This document shows, piece after piece, positions 8,801 to 14,606 of a stretch of DNA of 28,590 nucleotides. Both the position numbers and the translations under genes were made by a program. Location of the stretch: positions 1 to 28,590 of IMG/VR virus record IMGVR_UViG_3300020472_000128; one strand, 5' to 3'. Each line of letters begins with the position of its first letter. The first letter of the stretch is position 1. This DNA is from a virus. Under the pieces are notes generated by a model. It worked only from the letters and a program-made list of their open reading frames with translations. It searched no databases and had not been told where the DNA came from.

Positions 8801-9281
8801 CACGGGACTCAAACACTTCTGGTCTTGTGTCGCAGTAGATCGTCCGAAGAACCGCAAGCGCTTCAATGAAAATATTGAAATGTATTCTCCCGAAGGTGAG
8901 TTTACGGAAGAAGAACTGATCCAGTATCAGGTTGATCTCACAGGAGTATTCCCTTTCGACTTGGTTCTCAGCGAGCGCATTCGTCAGCGACTGGAGGAGA
9001 AGTTCGTACCTCCGCTTGGCGAGTTCGACCCCGATCTGCAGGTTGCGTGGTTCGTCCCGCGTAAGATTGTTCCGCGCAAGACCAAGCACGGTAAGATTTA
9101 TTGGATTGTTGAAGTTATCGACTCATCCAACAAGACAACCAAGATTAAGTGCTGGGGCGTCAAGCCCGAGCGAGGGGACAATGTTCAGATCAATCGCCCA
9201 TATATGGCGCGGCTTGAGTATGATCCGAAGTGGGGCTTTAGCACCCGGTCGATTCATCACAACTTTAAACTATTAGGCTAA
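5829..9281 (+). CDS. dnaE: DNA polymerase III alpha subunit (C-family, DnaE type)
   Basis: The phage's replicative DNA polymerase, 1150 aa, close to bacterial DnaE length (~1160). The N-terminal PHP domain has metal-type residues: NLHAHS (His15, His17), LTDHG (Asp49, His50) and IYGVEAYF. A lysine/glutamate-rich insert follows near residues 97-120. The palm has GPGRGSAAGSLVAYALG, the acidic cluster PDIDYD (Asp477, 479, 481) and KFDILGL (Asp642), together equivalent to the three catalytic aspartates. VFQFTENGAQ, FRPGPLSAG, IFQEQI and GYGFNKSHAVSYS are standard DnaE blocks. A helix-hairpin-helix (VKGLGEAAI) starts near 935 and an OB-like end follows. No separate proofreading exonuclease gene is visible in the window; an intact PHP domain might supply that activity, as known for some bacterial DnaE proteins. 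Confidence 0.95.
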   Translation: MTTRVSSEIPFVNLHAHSVAGSIFDAIGYPQEHMDFAYQNGCTALALTDHGNMNGLAHQVLHAKKMQADGKDFKPIYGVEAYFIPSIEEWRTDYEEARAKVKNKKKESQSGTTIEDEDASKKVVKDVLRRRAHLVLVAQNQTGLNNLFKLISESYQPENFYRYPRMDYALLEKYSEGIIASSACLGGVYAQDFWHSWETDEDGNRTFDRDECLDRMRTTTRRMQSIFGDRWYGELQWNNVPEQHQLNQCIIEMHHEFGIELVSTADSHYPSPTAWKDRELYKRLGWLGKSKPDYESNELPIDVEEIGYELYPKNGDQMWESYRKYSTDAGTEYDDDLVLNSIKNGHRIAHDRVDSFFPDNTVRLPDFVVPAGHTATEALIQYSLEGLKNLGFVDNEEYRDRLKRELQVIDDRGFSKYFLTMKAIADKATEKMLAGPGRGSAAGSLVAYALGITQIDPIKYGLLFSRFLRSDATDYPDIDYDVSDPMVLKEELIEQWGEDTVAPISNWNTLQLKSLIKDISKFYGIEFTEVNAVTSTMMFEATGPAKQRHGIKAGVYVPTFEEVMEFSGTLQAFLNKYPHVKTHVNALYGQTRSCSRHAGGVVVAENLDQYMPLINSGGIRQTPWSEGQNVRHLEPMGFIKFDILGLSTLRMMEGAIEHILHRHHGVESPTFEDIKKYYDENLHPDAIDFDDQDVYKNVFHAGKWGGVFQFTENGAQQFCVRAQPTSIIDISAITSIFRPGPLSAGVDKDYVEAKQAPQYVKYLHPIVEEITQETYGFLIFQEQIAILAHKLGKDLTLDEGNLLRKLLTKKGTGKNDKKALIHKKFVEGCQEKGIKLADAEGLWDTFEYFSGYGFNKSHAVSYSVLSFQCAWLMNYYPAEWLASFLDKEPESRKEKAINVAKNYGFEIAPLDVNKSGTVWEISEDGQTLIQPLTSVKGLGEAAIAQVIANRPFNNVEEFLFNENITYSKLNKKALDVLIRCQAMNNLMDERFTGLKHFWSCVAVDRPKNRKRFNENIEMYSPEGEFTEEELIQYQVDLTGVFPFDLVLSERIRQRLEEKFVPPLGEFDPDLQVAWFVPRKIVPRKTKHGKIYWIVEVIDSSNKTTKIKCWGVKPERGDNVQINRPYMARLEYDPKWGFSTRSIHHNFKLLG

Positions 9282-9283
9282 AT

Positions 9284-9901
9284 ATGAAACACATTATTAA
9301 AGCTAGTCCTCTGTTGAAGGACTACGATCTCCGAGACAACTTTCCGGTTATCATCAGGGTGAGAAACTTCAACGAGGTTACGGCAAAAGATTTCTCTGAC
9401 AAGATGGCAAAGGCTCACAACACAGGTCAACCAGTCATCCCGGTTGTTATCGACAGCTATGGCGGTGCGGTGTACAGCCTTATGTCCATGATATCAGATG
9501 TTCAGAATTCGGAACTGCCAGTTGCGACGATCATCCAAGGTAAAGCCATGTCGTGTGGCGCTATCTTTTCGACGTTCGGTGCCAAGGGCATGCGATATAT
9601 GGATCCTCATGCCACTGTCATGATTCACGATGTAGCTTCTGGCGCATGGGGGAAGGTTGAAGAGATCAAGGCGGACGCTAAAGAGTGTGAGAGGCTACAA
9701 AAGAAGGTTTACCACATGATGGCGCAAAATTGTGGCAAGCCAAAAAACTATTTCTTAAAACTGATTCACGAAAAAGGACATGCAGACTGGTACCTTGAAC
9801 CAGACGAATGCCTTGAGCATGGATTAGTTAATCACATTGCAGTGCCAAGATTTAATGTAGACATTAATGTGGACATTACCTTTGGCGAACAAAACGAATA
9901 A
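9284..9901 (+). CDS. ClpP-like serine protease with complete catalytic triad
   Basis: A 205-aa ClpP/crotonase-fold peptidase. Conserved blocks: PVVIDSYGGAVYSLMSM (substrate strand and oxyanion glycines), GKAMSCGAI with nucleophile Ser90, and TVMIHDV with His115. Ser and His are 25 residues apart, exactly as in E. coli ClpP. ADWYLEPDECLEHGLVN aligns with RDNFMSAEEA..GLID and places Asp168 as the third triad member. It lacks ClpP's processed propeptide. It starts two bases after dnaE with only a weak ribosome site, suggesting translational coupling. It may degrade host or phage proteins with a host Clp ATPase, or act in head maturation, since some head proteases have this fold. A second ClpP-like gene lies at 14606. 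Confidence 0.85.
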   Translation: MKHIIKASPLLKDYDLRDNFPVIIRVRNFNEVTAKDFSDKMAKAHNTGQPVIPVVIDSYGGAVYSLMSMISDVQNSELPVATIIQGKAMSCGAIFSTFGAKGMRYMDPHATVMIHDVASGAWGKVEEIKADAKECERLQKKVYHMMAQNCGKPKNYFLKLIHEKGHADWYLEPDECLEHGLVNHIAVPRFNVDINVDITFGEQNE

Positions 9902-9918
9902 AACTAACTAGTTAGAGT

Positions 9919-10155
9919 ATGCTGGACGCCTTCATAACCATATTTGTTGCCTTTTTTGTGCTGTTTGCGACGTGTATATTGGGTACTCTTGTGATGGCAC
10001 GCCGTCGCCAGAAGCGCACAGAACGATTAATGCAGGAAATGATGGATGAATACGAACAAGCGTACATGCGTTCTCCAGACGATTTTTTGCGTGATAACAT
10101 TATTGAGTTTCAAGATTACCGATGGCGAAAACTCGATAAAAATAATGAAAAATAA
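9919..10155 (+). CDS. Small single-pass membrane protein
   Basis: A 78-aa product with one hydrophobic segment at residues 4-26 (DAFITIFVAFFVLFATCILG), then a basic stretch RRRQKR and a charged helical tail (MQEMMDEYEQAYM). The positive-inside rule puts the tail in the cytoplasm. There is no lipobox. It follows the ClpP-like gene after 17 bases and precedes a strong promoter. It could be an anchor or lysis accessory protein; nothing in it settles the function. Confidence 0.65.
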   Translation: MLDAFITIFVAFFVLFATCILGTLVMARRRQKRTERLMQEMMDEYEQAYMRSPDDFLRDNIIEFQDYRWRKLDKNNEK

Positions 10156-10156
10156 G

Positions 10157-10185
10157 TTGACAGCGACGTTGTAAGCTGCTATTAT
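10157..10185 (+). promoter_or_regulatory. Strong sigma70 promoter of the nucleotide-metabolism operon
   Basis: Perfect TTGACA at 10157-10162, 17-base spacer, TATTAT at 10180-10185. It lies in a 64-base gap straight after a stop codon and upstream of AAAGGAG and ATG 10220. The spacer contains a short dyad (CAGC and GCTG separated by 10 bases) that might bind a regulator. Likely an early promoter used by host RNA polymerase for the genes from 10220 to 13573. Confidence 0.8.
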
Positions 10186-10219
10186 ATACACACTAACCAC
10201 TCATTCAAAGGAGCACAAA

Positions 10220-10519
10220 ATGGATGATGACAACACGCCCACGCCTGTAATTTCTAAAGCAGAGGCAAGACGACAGCGATATATTATTGAGTATATCCGC
10301 TCACTTAAAACCATTGAGGATGCGATGGAGCCATATAAGGATCAGCGCCGCGAGCTTCGCAGCGATTACCGGCGACAAGGCTGGCTTACTCGCGATGAAA
10401 TGAGCGTTGCGGTCAAGGCATATCGACTCATGAAGGGCGAGGTTGACCTTGACGCGCTGTATGACACTTATAGTGTTCTTGCGACTGCTGCCAACCCTGA
10501 CTTGGAGGGTGGCGAATAA
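10220..10519 (+). CDS. GapR-like / DUF2312-type helical DNA-binding protein (tentative)
   Basis: A 99-aa, almost entirely helical product. The layout of YIIEYIRSLKTIEDAM (long helix), KDQRRELRSDYRRQGW (helix then turn), MSVAVKAYRLMK and LYDTYSVL parallels GapR-type proteins, in which a coiled helix is followed by an AKGNGFD-like turn and a second helix. GapR binds overtwisted DNA ahead of replication forks. The critical family turn is not conserved exactly, so this is a moderate guess. Good ribosome site (AAAGGAG). First gene of the operon from promoter 10157; its stop overlaps the dUTPase start. Confidence 0.6.
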   Translation: MDDDNTPTPVISKAEARRQRYIIEYIRSLKTIEDAMEPYKDQRRELRSDYRRQGWLTRDEMSVAVKAYRLMKGEVDLDALYDTYSVLATAANPDLEGGE

Positions 10520-10980
10520 TGATGATCGAATGGTGTCGTACACACTTTAACGTACACCCGCCTTCGCGGGCTAATCCAAGTGATGCAGGGCTGGACATCC
10601 ACTTCAGCCCTGCGGATCATCAACCGATCACTGTTGAGCCGGGCTGCAGCGCAGTCTTGCCAACTGGCTTAAGGTTCGGGATTCCACATGGCTATATGCT
10701 GGAGGTGAAGAATCGTTCCGGAATGGCTGCAAAGCGCAGCCTTATTGTTGGCGCATGTGTGATTGACTCAGGTTATGATGGAGAGGTCTTTATTAACCTT
10801 CACAACGTTGGGACAACAACGCAAATCATTGAACCACATGCCAAGATCGCTCAAGTCGTCATGACGCCAGTTGTACATTTTCGTGCATTGGAACGTCAAG
10901 GCGATGGCGACTTGTATGGCTGGTATCCAATTACAATCAGCGACCGTGGAGACGGCGCACTAGGGAGCACAGGCGAATGA
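10519..10980 (+). CDS. dut: Deoxyuridine 5'-triphosphate nucleotidohydrolase (dUTPase)
   Basis: Hydrolyses dUTP to dUMP and pyrophosphate, keeping uracil out of DNA and feeding thymidylate synthesis. All five motifs of the homotrimeric family are present in 153 aa: SDAGLDIH (1), RSGMAAKRS (2), GVIDSGYDGEV-type block as ACVIDSGYDGEV (3), AKIAQVVMTPV (4) and the P-loop-like C-terminal RGDGALGSTGE (5). The start could be either of two adjacent ATG codons (10519 or 10522). It overlaps the genes on both sides by one to four bases. It pairs logically with the ribonucleotide reductase at 1553. Confidence 0.96.
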   Translation: MMIEWCRTHFNVHPPSRANPSDAGLDIHFSPADHQPITVEPGCSAVLPTGLRFGIPHGYMLEVKNRSGMAAKRSLIVGACVIDSGYDGEVFINLHNVGTTTQIIEPHAKIAQVVMTPVVHFRALERQGDGDLYGWYPITISDRGDGALGSTGE

Positions 10981-11465
10981 ACACAGCAACACAACAAACA
11001 CTATTTTCATCCAAGACGGGCGAGTGGGCAACTCCGCAGGACTTCTTTGATAAACTGAACTGGCGATTTGGACAGTTTACTCTGGACCCCTGCGCAACTA
11101 TCCACAACACCAAGTGTGAAAACTTCTACACAGAAGCAGAGAACGGACTTGCTAAGGACTGGGGAGGCGAAAACGTTTTTGTTAATCCTCCGTACGGTCG
11201 CGGTATCGAACAGTGGATCGCCAAGGCATACCGGGAATCAAGAAAGGAGAGTACCCGAGTAGTGATGCTCATCCCAGCCCGCACCGATACACGCTACTGG
11301 CATGACTATGTTATGAAGGCAAAAGAGATTCACTTTGTTAAAGGCAGGCTTAAGTTTGGTGACAGTAAAAACTCTGCCCCGTTCCCTTCAGCGGTCGTGG
11401 TCTTTGAAGGCACAAGCCGGGATGCTTGGGGTAGTCCGAGCACTTTTACGATGGAGAAGTCGTGA
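10977..11465 (+). CDS. Phage Dam-type DNA N6-adenine methyltransferase
   Basis: Transfers a methyl group from S-adenosylmethionine to adenine N6 in DNA. The 162-aa product matches the phage Dam family: WATPQDFFDKLNWRFG at the N-terminus, FTLDPCAT (motif I region), NGLAKDW, then the catalytic NPPYGRGIEQWI (Asn70-Tyr73) and VVMLIPARTDTRYWH. No specificity domain or partner restriction enzyme is seen, so it is more likely protection against host restriction or marking of phage DNA than a full restriction-modification system. It begins in an ATGA overlap with dUTPase. Confidence 0.93.
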   Translation: MNTATQQTLFSSKTGEWATPQDFFDKLNWRFGQFTLDPCATIHNTKCENFYTEAENGLAKDWGGENVFVNPPYGRGIEQWIAKAYRESRKESTRVVMLIPARTDTRYWHDYVMKAKEIHFVKGRLKFGDSKNSAPFPSAVVVFEGTSRDAWGSPSTFTMEKS

Positions 11466-11728
11466 ATCGAAAGCAGCGTCGGGCTGCTGCAGCCACGGAG
11501 CGTAAGAACGGCGACGAAGATGTAGCCGAGAAGATGGCTTTCTACGGCAAGCTGCCAGACCACTGCCTCATGTGTGAAGCATCGTTTGATAAAACAGATC
11601 GTAAGATGGTGTCGTCTTGGAACGTGGTTGTCCGAGAAGCAGAGAAGATTGTTCGGCTGTATTGTCCTGATTGTTGGAGCGCAGCCCAGCGTATTGTTGA
11701 GAGGTATGAAGATGAGAACAACAGTTAG
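11462..11728 (+). CDS. Small zinc-ribbon-like protein
   Basis: An 88-aa product starting at GTG 11462 in a GTGA overlap, with GGAG upstream. It opens with the basic helix MNRKQRRAAAA and has two cysteine pairs, HCLMC (Cys35, Cys38) and YCPDC (Cys68, Cys71), about 30 residues apart, consistent with one bound zinc. The specific function is unknown. Nucleic-acid binding is a reasonable inference from the basic start and zinc ribbon. It overlaps the start of the IMPDH-like gene. Confidence 0.7.
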   Translation: MNRKQRRAAAATERKNGDEDVAEKMAFYGKLPDHCLMCEASFDKTDRKMVSSWNVVVREAEKIVRLYCPDCWSAAQRIVERYEDENNS

Positions 11729-12737
11729 TTTGACGTACGATGATGTACTATTGGTCCCGCAGTATTCGGATATTAGAAGCCGACAAGAGATCGATATCAG
11801 TACGACACTCGGAGGCAGACACTCTAGACCTATCAGGCTTCACTTGCCTGTTATATCATCGCCAATGGATACGGTTACTGGACCAGCCATGGCAAATGCT
11901 ATGAATAAGGCTGGCGGCTTGGGCATTATCCATCGCTATTGCACAACCGACGAGCAAGCTAAGATGGTCAGGAAGATCACCACCTGCCTGAAGGCTGCGG
12001 CTATCGGCGTAACTGGAGACTATCACGATAGAGCGAAGGCGCTGGTTGCGATGGGTACAAAAATCTTATGTGTTGATGTAGCTCACGGGCACCACATGCT
12101 GATGGAGGCTGCACTTAAGCAACTTAGAGACACGTTTGGTGATACCGTTCATATCATGGCGGGCAACGTCGCTACGCTCGACGGCATCAATGCACTGTCC
12201 GATTGGGGCGCCGACTCTGTTCGGTGCAACATCGGTGGCGGCTCCATCTGCTCCACCCGGATCCAGACTGGACACGGACACCCGGGCTTGCAGACTGTCA
12301 TTGACTGCAGCAGAACCGACAGAGACGTTTCGATTATTGCTGACGGTGGCATTCGGAACAGCGGTGATATGGTGAAGGCGTTAGCCGCAGGAGCAGATTG
12401 TGTGATGGTCGGCTCGCTCCTATCAGGGACGAGAGAAACCCCGGGCGAGATCATTTATATTGATGGACGCCCCCACAAGACCTACCGAGGCATGGCGTCT
12501 GAAGAGGCACAGAAGGATTGGCGCGGTTCAGCGTCCTCGCTTGAGGGGATTTCCACGGTTCTTCCGTGCAAGGGACAGGTGAAAGATGCTCTGTACGGTC
12601 TGGACAAAGGGGTACGCAGCGGCTTTTCATATTCCGGCTCGCGCACACTGACCGAGCTACAGTCTAAGGCTGTGTTCACGCGCCAGACTGCGGCTGGTAT
12701 GCGAGAGTCGAGCACGCACATCTTGGGGCTGAAGTAG
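11712..12737 (+). CDS. IMP dehydrogenase / GMP reductase family enzyme without CBS domains
   Basis: A 341-aa TIM-barrel enzyme of purine nucleotide metabolism. SLTYDDVLLVPQYS, SPMDTVTGPAMANAM and GGLGIIHR open the barrel. GNVATLDG, GGGSICSTRIQTGHG (catalytic Cys180), IIADGGIRNSGDMVKAL, ADCVMVGSLL and YRGMASEEAQ are family blocks. The regulatory CBS pair of IMPDH is absent, and the flap lacks the Arg-Tyr that IMPDH uses to activate water, which favours GMP reductase. However, the end (FTRQTAAGMRESSTH) reads like IMPDH. Either reaction would rebalance guanine and adenine nucleotides. Start chosen at ATG 11712, seven bases after AGAGG; ATG 11706 is too close to it. The start overlaps the zinc-ribbon gene. 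Confidence 0.85.
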   Translation: MRTTVSLTYDDVLLVPQYSDIRSRQEIDISTTLGGRHSRPIRLHLPVISSPMDTVTGPAMANAMNKAGGLGIIHRYCTTDEQAKMVRKITTCLKAAAIGVTGDYHDRAKALVAMGTKILCVDVAHGHHMLMEAALKQLRDTFGDTVHIMAGNVATLDGINALSDWGADSVRCNIGGGSICSTRIQTGHGHPGLQTVIDCSRTDRDVSIIADGGIRNSGDMVKALAAGADCVMVGSLLSGTRETPGEIIYIDGRPHKTYRGMASEEAQKDWRGSASSLEGISTVLPCKGQVKDALYGLDKGVRSGFSYSGSRTLTELQSKAVFTRQTAAGMRESSTHILGLK

Positions 12738-13063
12738 TGTCTGATGAATTCTACAACAAGCGCGTGGTTTTTAGAGAGAACGATAAGATTCATGCATCGC
12801 TGCGTGTGCGACTACACTACGATGGAGTTAGCCAGTCAGATTTCTTTCGTGGTTGTATTAATGCATATCTGAATCAAGAGCCAGAGTTCATGGAATTTTT
12901 AGAAACATTAAAGTCCGAGAAAGGAAAACACAGCAAGACTAAGAACACAAAGTCTGCAAAGTTGCGCAAGCAAGGCGAAGAGCTTAAGGCACGTTTCGCG
13001 CTTGACTCAAATGAGATAGAAAACATTTTCGATATGATCGAGGAGGAGCATAATGAGTTATGA
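12737..13063 (+). CDS. Ribbon-helix-helix-like putative regulator
   Basis: A 108-aa product starting at GTG 12737, which shares a base with the previous stop. Residues 18-60 (IHASLRVRLHYDG, then SQSDFFRGCINAYLNQ) fit a ribbon-helix-helix: a strand followed by two helices, as in Arc/MetJ-type repressors. A lysine-rich linker (KGKHSKTKNTKSAK) and an acidic helical tail follow. It is likely a DNA-binding regulator of phage transcription and a candidate for the operator-like palindromes at 14181 and 17901, though nothing ties it to them directly. Confidence 0.65.
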   Translation: MSDEFYNKRVVFRENDKIHASLRVRLHYDGVSQSDFFRGCINAYLNQEPEFMEFLETLKSEKGKHSKTKNTKSAKLRKQGEELKARFALDSNEIENIFDMIEEEHNEL

Positions 13064-13325
13064 GATAGGCGATATTGTACTGTGGAATAGAAAGAGTACC
13101 CCGGGATACTACGGCGTTATTGTGAGCACCGAGTTACGTCCTTCTACGGGGTCAACTCCACCGTGGCGTTGGTACAAGATCAAGTTCACAACGCCCACCC
13201 CGCCAGAATTGGACGATGGATGGTTTCGGTGTGATCATATTTCGATAGTTAACGGCTATGAACAGCTATCGAAACTGCACAAAGCTATGATTGAATCGGC
13301 GGACATAAAGGAAAGGACGGAATGA
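13053..13325 (+). CDS. Unknown small beta-rich (SH3-like) protein
   Basis: A 90-aa product with an excellent ribosome site (GAGGAGGAG) inside the end of the previous gene. EIGDIVLWNRK and GYYGVIVSTEL resemble the first strands of SH3 or KOW-type barrels, with a Pro/Trp-rich loop (STPPWRWYKIKF) between strands. Such domains in phage small proteins are often of unknown role. Its stop overlaps the ATG of the sigma4-like gene. Confidence 0.7.
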   Translation: MSYEIGDIVLWNRKSTPGYYGVIVSTELRPSTGSTPPWRWYKIKFTTPTPPELDDGWFRCDHISIVNGYEQLSKLHKAMIESADIKERTE

Positions 13326-13573
13326 GGCAGTGTGCAAGAACCTGCCTCCAAAAAAATAAAACATGTTCCGAGCAAGAGTGTCGTCTGTGGATCGATTATG
13401 GCGACGATTTAAACTGTACTTTAGTGGCTGTTTATAGGCACGGCTCTATGACTTTGGAGGAGGTTGCTAAAAGATTAAAGTACACGCCAGCTAGAATTCA
13501 ACAAATAGAGAAGAAGGCACTTCAGAAGATCTCGCTGCGCGCTGCCTACCTTAAGGAATTTTTTCTTCCATAG
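13322..13573 (+). CDS. Sigma70 region 4-like helix-turn-helix mini-protein
   Basis: An 83-aa product whose C-terminal half is a clear sigma region 4 helix-turn-helix: GSMTLEEVAKRLKYTPARIQQIEKKALQKI (residues 41-70, quoted in two halves: GSMTLEEVAKRLKY and TPARIQQIEKKAL). This is the part of sigma70 that contacts the -35 box. The N-terminal half has five cysteines (4, 8, 15, 20, 32), possibly a metal site, and the NCTLVAV helix that precedes the HTH in related bacterial proteins. There is no region 2, so it cannot be a complete sigma factor. It could act as a late-transcription adaptor, an anti-sigma, or a regulator. It is the last gene before a 76-base gap with an AT-rich promoter-like region. 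Confidence 0.8.
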   Translation: MRQCARTCLQKNKTCSEQECRLWIDYGDDLNCTLVAVYRHGSMTLEEVAKRLKYTPARIQQIEKKALQKISLRAAYLKEFFLP

Positions 13574-13597
13574 TAGTAGCCGTTTGTTATTTCATAG

Positions 13598-13608
13598 ACT
13601 ATTTATTA
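13598..13608 (+). repeat. ACTATTTATTA, copy 1 of 2
   Basis: This 11-base AT-rich word lies in the gap upstream of the acidic protein gene and recurs at 22860-22870, directly before the 127-aa virion-like gene. Both copies precede genes that look structural, and the core TATTTATT is loosely like a T4 late promoter box (TATAAATA). A shared late-transcription signal is possible. Confidence 0.4.
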
Positions 13609-13626
13609 TCGAAGCCTTCATATAAT
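13598..13626 (+). promoter_or_regulatory. Possible promoter upstream of the acidic protein gene
   Basis: TATAAT at 13621-13626 sits 24 bases before ATG 13650. The matching -35 position (13598-13603, ACTATT) is poor against TTGACA but coincides with the repeated 11-base word. It could be a non-sigma70 (late or adaptor-dependent) promoter. The rest of the 13574-13649 gap is AT-rich and holds the ribosome site AGGAG near 13635. Confidence 0.35.
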
Positions 13627-13649
13627 ATATTATTAGGAGATTATACGAG

Positions 13650-14144
13650 ATGAGCAAAAAGAAGCTAATTTTAAATGAGTCAGTTACTCGCAGGTTTATG
13701 CGTCTAGCTGAGATCGAATCAAAGTTTACCGATCAGTTCTTGACTGAGTTGGGCGAAGAGGAAATGGACTTGGGCGCTCCCATGGGCGACGAGGGAGAAG
13801 AACTCCCCGGCGACGAGGGACCAGAAGAAGAGATGCCCGAAGAAGAAATGGGTGATACCGTCGAAGTAGATGCTACCGAGCTAGTCTCTGACATTGTTGC
13901 TGCACTGCAGAAGCAAGGCGCAGACGTGAGCATGGAAGGTGGCGAAGAGGAAGAGGCGCCTGATGGTGAGGAAATGGCACCAGTTGCTGGTGACGAAGAA
14001 CTCCCCCCCGAAGAAGAGGAGCCTCTTATGCAAGAGCTTGAGAAAGCCGGCATCACTGTCACTAACGACAATGCCATGATTAATGAGGTTGCCCGTCGAG
14101 TCGCTAGGCGACTTATGGCAGCAAACAAGCCCCGCAAGGGCTAA
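13650..14144 (+). CDS. Highly acidic protein, probable virion core or scaffold component
   Basis: A 164-aa product. A short basic head (MSKKKLILNESVTRRFMRL, residues 1-19) is followed by an extremely Glu/Asp/Gly/Pro-rich middle (about 30-125; repeats such as PEEEMPEEEMG and GGEEEEAPDGEE), then a predicted helix (NDNAMINEVARRVARRLMAA) and a basic end. The opening LILNE followed by Ser resembles a cleavage site for T4-type prohead proteases, which cut after Glu. Acidic low-complexity cores with helical ends occur in prohead core proteins such as T4 gp67/gp68, but this link is inference. The repeats are low complexity, so similarity searches would mislead. Confidence 0.7.
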   Translation: MSKKKLILNESVTRRFMRLAEIESKFTDQFLTELGEEEMDLGAPMGDEGEELPGDEGPEEEMPEEEMGDTVEVDATELVSDIVAALQKQGADVSMEGGEEEEAPDGEEMAPVAGDEELPPEEEEPLMQELEKAGITVTNDNAMINEVARRVARRLMAANKPRKG

Positions 14145-14171
14145 AATGCTAAAAACTAATAATATATTGCT

Positions 14172-14199
14172 TTAACACTGCTACCCTATAGTGTATTAT
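14172..14199 (+). promoter_or_regulatory. Putative promoter with -10 box enclosed by a palindrome
   Basis: TTAACA at 14172-14177, 16-base spacer, TATTAT at 14194-14199, upstream of the ATG at 14238. The -10 lies exactly between the arms of a 12-bp perfect inverted repeat. Located in a 93-base gap between the acidic protein gene and the membrane protein gene. Confidence 0.5.
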
Positions 14200-14211
14200 A
14201 CTATAGGGTAG
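14181..14211 (+). promoter_or_regulatory. Perfect 12-bp inverted repeat (operator-like or hairpin)
   Basis: Left arm CTACCCTATAGT at 14181-14192, 7-base centre GTATTAT, right arm ACTATAGGGTAG at 14200-14211. With a three-base bulge, AACAC at 14174-14178 can also pair with GTGTT at 14111+100 (14211-14215). As RNA it would fold into a stem-loop at the end of the acidic protein gene, so a terminator is possible, but the bases after it (GTTTGTGAAAAATGG) are not a convincing U-run. As DNA it brackets a promoter -10 box, so a repressor operator is the alternative. Confidence 0.7.
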
Positions 14212-14237
14212 TGTTGTTTGTGAAAAATGGAGTTGCA

Positions 14238-14606
14238 ATGGAGTATGCACTAGGAGCCATTATTGGCTATTTTGTAGGGTGCGCAGTAACAAACCTGATG
14301 ACCTTGGGTCGCATGGGCATGTTTGTCGAGAAGACGGGCTTGCAATCGTTGAAGCTGATCGTTTCGGCTGTGGAAGATATTGAGTTCATGCGCGCTTTAA
14401 AGTACAGGGGGATCGAAGAGACGGGAGACAAAGCCATGCTTGTCCGTCAAAAGAATATGGATGATTATGAAATAGATCGATGGAAAAAGGCAGTTATTGA
14501 TAATTACTTAGCCAGCTTTCCAACCGTCTATAAGAGACAGTTCGTAAAGTTTACGAATTGGGAACAGGCAGTGCAGCATTTTGAAGACAACAGAGGAAGG
14601 CTATAA
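14238..14606 (+). CDS. Membrane-anchored protein of unknown function
   Basis: A 122-aa product with ATG 14238 preceded by GGAG at six bases; an in-frame GTG at 14211 lies inside the palindrome and is unlikely. Residues 2-22 (EYALGAIIGYFVGCAVTNLM) form a glycine-rich membrane segment without a cleavage site, so it is probably an anchor. The remainder is soluble and helical, with KNMDDYEIDRWKKAVIDNYL. It overlaps the start of the second ClpP-like gene (TAATG), so the two may work together at the membrane. No family recognised. Confidence 0.7.
   Translation: MEYALGAIIGYFVGCAVTNLMTLGRMGMFVEKTGLQSLKLIVSAVEDIEFMRALKYRGIEETGDKAMLVRQKNMDDYEIDRWKKAVIDNYLASFPTVYKRQFVKFTNWEQAVQHFEDNRGRL

Noticed and set aside
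13700-14050. Acidic repeats in the 164-aa gene as a DNA repeat array
   Set aside because: The repetition follows from Glu/Asp-rich coding sequence with irregular unit length; no spacer-repeat structure.
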